DNA from: Pedobacter sp. Leaf250
GTDB taxonomy: Bacteria; Bacteroidota; Bacteroidia; Sphingobacteriales; Sphingobacteriaceae
Reading direction: 5' to 3'
DNA length: 64,000 nucleotides
Assembly (NCBI RefSeq): GCF_920984735.1
Contig: NZ_CAKLBU010000006.1
Location: 62,001 to 126,000, forward strand
Positions within the stretch are counted from its first letter, which is position 1, and each line of letters starts with the position of its first letter. The translations under genes were made by a program, and so were the position numbers. The notes under the pieces are model-generated. The model was not told where the DNA came from, made no database searches, and saw only the letters and a list, made by a program, of their open reading frames with translations. Shown piece after piece: positions 59,061 through 64,000 of this stretch.

Positions 59061-62000
59061 TTATAAAGTAATATTTAAACCGAAGGACACAGAACGATAA
59101 AAAGGATACGTTTGTGCATTTACATCATTTCCAACTTCGGGATCGAAAACGCTTAGCACATCTGTTTTTTCGAACAAATCTTGTCCTGCCACATAAACCC
59201 TTAAATTTTGGAAAATTTTATTTTGTGGTTTAAAATTATAACCTAGCGTAAGGTTTTTTAAGCGGATGTAATTTCCATTCTGTACCCATTTATCAGATGG
59301 TCGGAAATTATGTGCACTAGTTTGAAACATCCGTGGGAAAAAGGCATTTGGATTCTCGGGGCTCCAACGATCCAAATGGATCGTCCATGGCATGTTTGCC
59401 GTTCCTAAAATTGGAGAAAGCGTATTTTCATCAATCAAAAAGGCTCTTTTGGCAACTCCCTGAAAAAATACGGTGATGTCGAATCCTTTCCACGATGCAC
59501 CAAGATCGAAACCAAAAGTATATCTGGCGTTAGTGGTGCCAAGATTTACCAAATCGCCTGAATTGGTTGGCGTACCACCACCTGCATCGATTACACCATT
59601 TCCATCTAAATCCAGGTACTTAACATCGCCTGCAGCTGGATTGGCGAAAAACGGATACCTCACCCTGGCTTTGTAAGCATCTGCTTCAGCTTGTGTTTGG
59701 AAATACCCATCGGTTTTATAACCCCAAACCGTATTTAGCGGATAGCCTTGTAAAATCTCTACCACTCCTGCATTCGCTACAGAATTCCGTCCATCATATT
59801 TGGTAACTTTATTTTGATTATCGGCAATATTAAATCCTATTCTGTAATCACCGTTTTTAAAGGTATCTCTCCATTTTAACTCCAATTCCCAACCCCAGCT
59901 TTTAAGTTCGCCAACATTTAACTTAGGAACATTTACCCCTATTGTACTTGGTAGAAACAAATCGGCCAGCATGTCTTTATTATACTTTACATAATAATCT
60001 GCTGTTAAGGTTAGCTTATTTTTGAAAAGACCGGCATCAATACCAATGTTACTGGATTGTACGGTTTCCCAGGTTTTATTGGCTGAAGCCAATTGATTTT
60101 GATAAAGATACTGGGTTTTCAAGCCATTGAAGATTACCCTGTTTTGGTTATCTATACCAATACCACTGGTAATTAATGGAAAATAATCATAGAAGCCTAA
60201 AACAGCACCATTACCCACTTGGCCCCATGAACCTCGAAGTTTTAAATTGCTTACGAATGGGACATTATCTTTAAAAAACTGTTCTTCGCTAATTCTCCAT
60301 CCGGCAGAAAAAGCAGGAAAAACCTGAAAGCGATTTTCTGGAGCTAAACGAGAACTTCCATCATAACGAACAACTGCTTCGAACAGGTATTTTTCGTCGT
60401 AGTTGTAATTAAACCTTCCGAAAATAGATCCAAATGCCCAGGTTTCAACCTTATCCTTATTGGTTTTAGTTGCAGCATCTCCAAAATTTAGACTAAAGAA
60501 ATCGTTGGTTACCATGCCAGTGGCACTTGCAGAAAATTCATCCTTTCTATACTGCTCAAATGAAGCACCTCCCAAAATTTTAAAATTGTGTTTCTTTACT
60601 TGCAAATCGTAAGAAATCTGGCCAGTTAAATTATCTTGGTAACTTTTGTTCTTAGTAAGATCGAGTTGGTTTAAGGCATTTAATGTATTACGTACAGTAT
60701 TAGTGCTTCTACCGTACCAATTTAATGTTCTCCTATCGGCTTCATAATTATAAAAACCATAATTACGGGAGGCATTTAAATCTACAGTAAGTCCTTTTAT
60801 AAAGTTCTTAGCCGTAATATTAATTTTTCCAACAAAGTTATCGAAATCGCTTCTTTGGAAACCAGCATTTTTTTCAATGTCTACAGGATTTAATTGTAAA
60901 TCGCCATTGTAGATATTTCCCGTAACATCTTCTTTTGGAACATACAGCGACTGCCTGGTACGTACCCGATAAAGCAAATCAATAATATTGCCTGTGCTGT
61001 AAGAATTTTCGTTTACCTGCGACCCCGCATAACTTAAAATCGCTCCAACGGATAAGTATTTGTTAATTTCAGAGTTTAATGATAAGCGCATGGTTTTTAC
61101 CGAATTATCATCTGGTCCAAAGCGCATAACACCATCTCTTTTGAAATAACTACCCGACAAGAGATAATTTAAATCCTGCCTGCCACCTCCAATAGATAAA
61201 TTATATTTTTGAGATGCATTCACTTTATCCATACCTTCCTTTATCCAGTTGGTATTGTCATAATAATCCCAACGATCTGCAGTTTGGTTTTCGCGATAAT
61301 TAAAGTTAGGGTTTTTGAGCCATTCGATTTGCTCTGGAGTAAACTCACGAGCGCCAGTAGCATTTAAACGGGCTTCGTCGATTAATGTTTGTTCATCCCA
61401 AGAGTTAAGTCGCTGTGGCTGCCTTGCTGTGATATTTAAGCTGTAGTTATTACTGAAATTAATGCGTGTTTTGCCGCTCGCACCTTTTTTAGTTGTAACC
61501 AAAATTACGCCTCCAGCGGCACGTGCTCCATAAATAGAAGCTGCAGCCGCATCTTTCAGTACGGAAATATTTTCAATATCATCAGGATTAATCAATGCCA
61601 GATCCATTTCCACACCATCAACCAAAGTTAACGCTGCTGTTGTATTTGCAGAAGAGAAGCCCCTGATTCTTATTCCCAATCCTTCAGCACCGGGTTTACC
61701 ACTTCCTCTGGTAACTGTAACGCCTGGCGAAATACCCTGTAAGGCAGCAATTGCATTTGGAACCGGACGATCTTGAAGTTGCTTTCCATCAACCTGTGCC
61801 ACAGCACCTGTTAAGTTTACCTTCTTTTGGGTTCCATAACCAATCACAACCACATCGTTTAATCCTTGTGCATCATCGGCAAGACTAATGTTAATAGAGG
61901 TCTTGCCTGCTACGGCAACTTCCTTAGTTGCAAAACCAATATAAGCAAATACCAATACAGCATCTGAAGCAGTGGTTTTGATGGTATATCTACCATTTTC

Positions 62001-62219
62001 ATCCGTAACGGCGCCAATTTGCGATCCCTTTACTTTTACACTCACACCAGGCATCGTAATGCCTTTTTCATCTCTAACTGTTCCTGTTATTGTGCTTTGA
62101 GCAAAAGCCGAACTGTTTATCAGTATAGTAAATGCAATAACCGCAATAATTTTTGCTTTCGGGATAAGCTTAATTATATTAACCGTTAAAGCATTTAAAA
62201 GAAAATAAAATTTCTTCAT
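59061..62219 (-). CDS. SusC/RagA-family TonB-dependent transporter of PUL2
   Basis: 1052 residues. A long signal peptide (about 1-41, ending SSAFAQ) precedes the carboxypeptidase-like regulatory domain (TITGTVRDEKGITMPGVSV). The plug carries VVIGYGTQKKVNLTGAV and ISVLKDAAAASIYGARAAGGVILVTTKKG, and the barrel ends in SFGLNITL. It has no STN domain. It is the first gene of the - strand enzyme block. The LacI gene is divergent from it across 433 bases, so the two may share control. Confidence 0.97.
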   Translation of the reverse strand: MKKFYFLLNALTVNIIKLIPKAKIIAVIAFTILINSSAFAQSTITGTVRDEKGITMPGVSVKVKGSQIGAVTDENGRYTIKTTASDAVLVFAYIGFATKEVAVAGKTSINISLADDAQGLNDVVVIGYGTQKKVNLTGAVAQVDGKQLQDRPVPNAIAALQGISPGVTVTRGSGKPGAEGLGIRIRGFSSANTTAALTLVDGVEMDLALINPDDIENISVLKDAAAASIYGARAAGGVILVTTKKGASGKTRINFSNNYSLNITARQPQRLNSWDEQTLIDEARLNATGAREFTPEQIEWLKNPNFNYRENQTADRWDYYDNTNWIKEGMDKVNASQKYNLSIGGGRQDLNYLLSGSYFKRDGVMRFGPDDNSVKTMRLSLNSEINKYLSVGAILSYAGSQVNENSYSTGNIIDLLYRVRTRQSLYVPKEDVTGNIYNGDLQLNPVDIEKNAGFQRSDFDNFVGKINITAKNFIKGLTVDLNASRNYGFYNYEADRRTLNWYGRSTNTVRNTLNALNQLDLTKNKSYQDNLTGQISYDLQVKKHNFKILGGASFEQYRKDEFSASATGMVTNDFFSLNFGDAATKTNKDKVETWAFGSIFGRFNYNYDEKYLFEAVVRYDGSSRLAPENRFQVFPAFSAGWRISEEQFFKDNVPFVSNLKLRGSWGQVGNGAVLGFYDYFPLITSGIGIDNQNRVIFNGLKTQYLYQNQLASANKTWETVQSSNIGIDAGLFKNKLTLTADYYVKYNKDMLADLFLPSTIGVNVPKLNVGELKSWGWELELKWRDTFKNGDYRIGFNIADNQNKVTKYDGRNSVANAGVVEILQGYPLNTVWGYKTDGYFQTQAEADAYKARVRYPFFANPAAGDVKYLDLDGNGVIDAGGGTPTNSGDLVNLGTTNARYTFGFDLGASWKGFDITVFFQGVAKRAFLIDENTLSPILGTANMPWTIHLDRWSPENPNAFFPRMFQTSAHNFRPSDKWVQNGNYIRLKNLTLGYNFKPQNKIFQNLRVYVAGQDLFEKTDVLSVFDPEVGNDVNAQTYPFYRSVSFGLNITL

Positions 62220-62449
62220 AATTTATATTAATATTAATCTGTTTAGTGAAACTTGCGCATACCAATACCAGTCCTGTTACGCCAAAAGCATAATAAGTTT
62301 TCGTAATAATAATTGCATAGACTTTAGACCATTGAATAGCGCCTAAATAATCTGCTTTTTAAAATAAATGAATAGGATAATTAATACCTATGTTGGAGAT
62401 TTGGATGTTGTTTGAATGCCTAAGTTTAAGTACCGTGAATAACTGCATG

Positions 62450-62463
62450 GCAACAGCGGTTGC
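62450..62463. promoter_or_regulatory. Degenerate LacI-like inverted repeat upstream of susC (PUL2)
   Basis: Arms GCAAC and GTTGC with 4 bases between. Read on the - strand, the half-site ATGCAACCG (62457-62465) equals the left half of the PUL1 operator, but the spacing is longer and the centre is not CG. It is recorded as a possible operator only. Confidence 0.25.
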
Positions 62464-62586
62464 ATGATAGGGTAATTTTTTTTCATGTTTATTTGGTTAG
62501 TTTTTTTTAATTGATCTAATTTATGGAAGCAAAAAAGAATTCCTCCACACTAATATCCAATAAACACAAAAAACATGCTTAAACTA

Positions 62587-62606
62587 TATTTCAAACGTTT
62601 GAAATA
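62587..62606. promoter_or_regulatory. LacI-type operator, 20-bp perfect palindrome
   Basis: TATTTCAAACGTTTGAAATA is a perfect palindrome centred on CG and matches 8 of 10 fixed positions of the LacI-family consensus TGnAAnCGnTTnCA (the core is TTCAAACGTTTGAA). It ends 6 bases before the -7 box of the LacI gene, covering the -33 area, so bound regulator would repress its own gene. Confidence 0.65.
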
Positions 62607-62612
62607 ATAGCA

Positions 62613-62620
62613 TAATTTTG
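62613..62620 (+). promoter_or_regulatory. -7 box of the PUL2 LacI gene (TAATTTTG)
   Basis: Perfect match to TAnnTTTG, 32 bases before the LacI ATG and directly next to the palindromic operator. Confidence 0.55.
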
Positions 62621-62652
62621 CTTAACTATGCATTACCCTATCTCCATGCGAT

Positions 62653-63666
62653 ATGCAAAACACTCCGGTAACCTTAAAAAATTTGGCAGAAAAATTAAAG
62701 ATGTCAATATCAACAGTGTCTAAAGCATTGAATAACTATCCTACCATAAACGAATTCACTAAAAAGCGTGTTCAGGATTTGGCAAGGGAATTACACTTTA
62801 CGCCAAACAAATCTGCCATTAATCTTAAACAAGGAAAATCAAAAATTATAGGTATAATTTTACCGAACCTTTTAGACCATTTTTTTACGAGAAGTGTTTA
62901 TGGCCTCGAACAATTTGCTTCTACACTCGGGTACAATGTTATCATCAGTCAATCGCATGATAGTTTAGAGAAGGAAATCCAATCTGCAAATATGCTTTTA
63001 CAAACCCGGGTAGATGGTTTAATTGTAGCCATTTCTAAACATACCCAAGATTTTTCTCATTTTAACGAATTTGAGAAAATGGGTACTCCAGTAGTTTACT
63101 ATACCCGAAACCCAAGTTTTAACCTGAACTGTCATAAAGTTTTGTGCAATACTTTTCAGGGTGCCTATCAAGCTACCAAGTTCCTGATTGAAAGGGGCCA
63201 TCAACATATTGCCTATCTGGGCGGCCCAAAAATGATCAGTTTTACCCACGATCGATTTAATGGTTACATCCATTCACTTAAAGATCATGGTATTCCGTTT
63301 TCTGCAGAACTGGTGGCTTACACCGATTTTGATAAAGAAAGTACCATTACTGCCATTAAAAGTCTATTTTCATCTGAAGAGAAAATACCAACAGCTCTGG
63401 TGGCTTTTAAAGAACCAATTTTATTTGATGCCATGAAATATTTGCGTTCAATTAATCATCCGAACTTTCAAAACCTCGAATGCATTGGCTTCGGTAATAC
63501 CTCGTTTATAAGCTATTTTAATTCACCTCCTGTTGCCTCTATCGAAGAAAACCCCGAATCAGTTGGAGAAAATGCAATGAAACTTCTTTTGCAGCTTTTA
63601 AACAGAAACATTGAAATTAGCGACTACCAAAAAATATTAGTCGATTGTAGGTTAGTGGTGCATTAA
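62653..63666 (+). CDS. LacI-family regulator, divergent from PUL2
   Basis: 337 residues with the LacI/GalR layout. The helix-turn-helix is at 6-30 (LKNLAEKLKMSISTVSKAL), with a hinge region to about 60 (AINLKQGKSKIIGIILP). The effector domain includes VDGLIVAISKHTQDFS, GHQHIAYLGGP, FTHDRFNGY and ECIGFGNTSF. It lies next to the operator-promoter module at 62587-62620. Transcription is divergent from PUL2, so it probably controls that locus and itself in response to a uronate-derived effector, which is inference. Confidence 0.93.
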   Translation: MQNTPVTLKNLAEKLKMSISTVSKALNNYPTINEFTKKRVQDLARELHFTPNKSAINLKQGKSKIIGIILPNLLDHFFTRSVYGLEQFASTLGYNVIISQSHDSLEKEIQSANMLLQTRVDGLIVAISKHTQDFSHFNEFEKMGTPVVYYTRNPSFNLNCHKVLCNTFQGAYQATKFLIERGHQHIAYLGGPKMISFTHDRFNGYIHSLKDHGIPFSAELVAYTDFDKESTITAIKSLFSSEEKIPTALVAFKEPILFDAMKYLRSINHPNFQNLECIGFGNTSFISYFNSPPVASIEENPESVGENAMKLLLQLLNRNIEISDYQKILVDCRLVVH

Positions 63667-63751
63667 ATAAGCATACTTATGTTAAAATTAATGGAAGTTT
63701 CGTTAAGTGAATTTGCTTTTTATTATGTTTACTACATCTTTTTAAAATCAA

Positions 63752-64000
63752 ATGATCTCTAAAAAACATTTCTTTCAATTCCTATTAATTGCCTTACCTT
63801 TTTCGATAAGCGCACAACAGAAAAATGGCGAAGTTGGTAAATTTTCGGTATCCCCTGCATTTGAGCTGATGCGCTCTACCCACAGTAATCTTTTTTACGC
63901 ACCTTCGTTAAAGGCAAACTATCTTTTCAACAACGGACTTGAACCAGGCATCGGCATCGAGTATTCCAGTACGCCCGTACACCACGACAATGGATATGTA
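63752..64000 (+). CDS. Outer-membrane beta-barrel protein, N-terminal part (runs off the window)
   Basis: 83 codons are visible; the frame is open to the last base. A signal peptide (about 1-22, ending SAQQ) is followed by FSVSPAFELMRS and LKANYLFNNGLEPGIGIEY, the alternating pattern of outer-membrane strands. It is 85 bases after the LacI stop in the same direction. Nothing more can be said from the visible part. Confidence 0.6.
   Translation, partial: MISKKHFFQFLLIALPFSISAQQKNGEVGKFSVSPAFELMRSTHSNLFYAPSLKANYLFNNGLEPGIGIEYSSTPVHHDNGYV

Larger units (their letters stand above)
62220..62652. other. Divergent regulatory region between susC (PUL2) and LacI gene
   Basis: 433 bases without a gene. 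It holds the palindrome 62587-62606, a -7 box for the LacI gene (62613-62620), a weaker inverted repeat GCAAC/GTTGC (62450-62463) and one TTATTTGGTTAG (62489-62500) shared with the PUL1 leader. No -7 box for susC was found. Confidence 0.6.

Overview
The window looks like a chromosome segment of a free-living, plant-polymer-degrading member of the Bacteroidota, most likely Sphingobacteriaceae (Pedobacter-like). The reasons are two SusC/SusD pairs, a hybrid two-component system regulator, AT-rich intergenic DNA with TAnnTTTG-type -7 boxes, weak Shine-Dalgarno signals, and signal peptides ending in AQ or in lipoprotein Cys sites. No rRNA, tRNA, CRISPR array, phage or insertion sequence was recognised. 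The genus is an inference.

Layout. 1-339: 5' end of a GH92 mannosidase gene (-). 675-2699: mnmA (+) and a short-chain dehydrogenase (-). 2989-9346: a two-gene photosensory unit, a bacteriophytochrome core without kinase followed 4 nt later by a very large CheB-CheR-coiled coil-PAS-histidine kinase fusion. 9359-12954: a DUF421 membrane protein with a 60-residue partner, katG, and a small acidic protein. 13033-16573: a secreted PHP-like protein and a GAF-PAS-PAS protein without output domain.

16716-36451 is a pectin-type polysaccharide utilisation locus (PUL1), all on the - strand: GH28 polygalacturonase, HTCS regulator, GH95 fucosidase/galactosidase, SusC, SusD, CE8 pectin methylesterase, a divergent LUD/LutC-like protein, two secreted esterases and a LacI regulator. 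37138-39716 holds a sensor kinase and a LytTR response regulator. 40121-43101 encodes an OmpA-family protein, a small beta-barrel and a membrane protein. 43331-46896 is an fdhD / 118-residue protein / FdhF-YdeP-type molybdoenzyme cassette.

47179-62219 is a second locus (PUL2), again all on the - strand: SusC, SusD, lipoprotein, two GH2 enzymes (one with a malectin-like C-terminus), an alginate-lyase-fold lyase, a GH88 unsaturated uronyl hydrolase, then an SDR and UxuA that would turn fructuronate into 2-keto-3-deoxygluconate. A divergent LacI gene (62653-63666) follows, and the window ends in the 5' end of an outer-membrane protein gene. The gene set points to a glucuronate-containing polymer.

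Main regulatory observations. (1) A 24-bp element, 21/24 identical, lies exactly 21 nt from a -7 box both upstream of GH95 and upstream of susC of PUL1, so it is a candidate binding site for the HTCS encoded between GH28 and GH95. (2) A perfect LacI-family operator sits in the susC leader of PUL1. (3) A 20-bp perfect palindrome overlaps the promoter of the PUL2 LacI gene. (4) Hairpins follow the Sus-type binding-protein genes in both loci. (5) The uxuA-SDR pair is richer in G+C than its surroundings.
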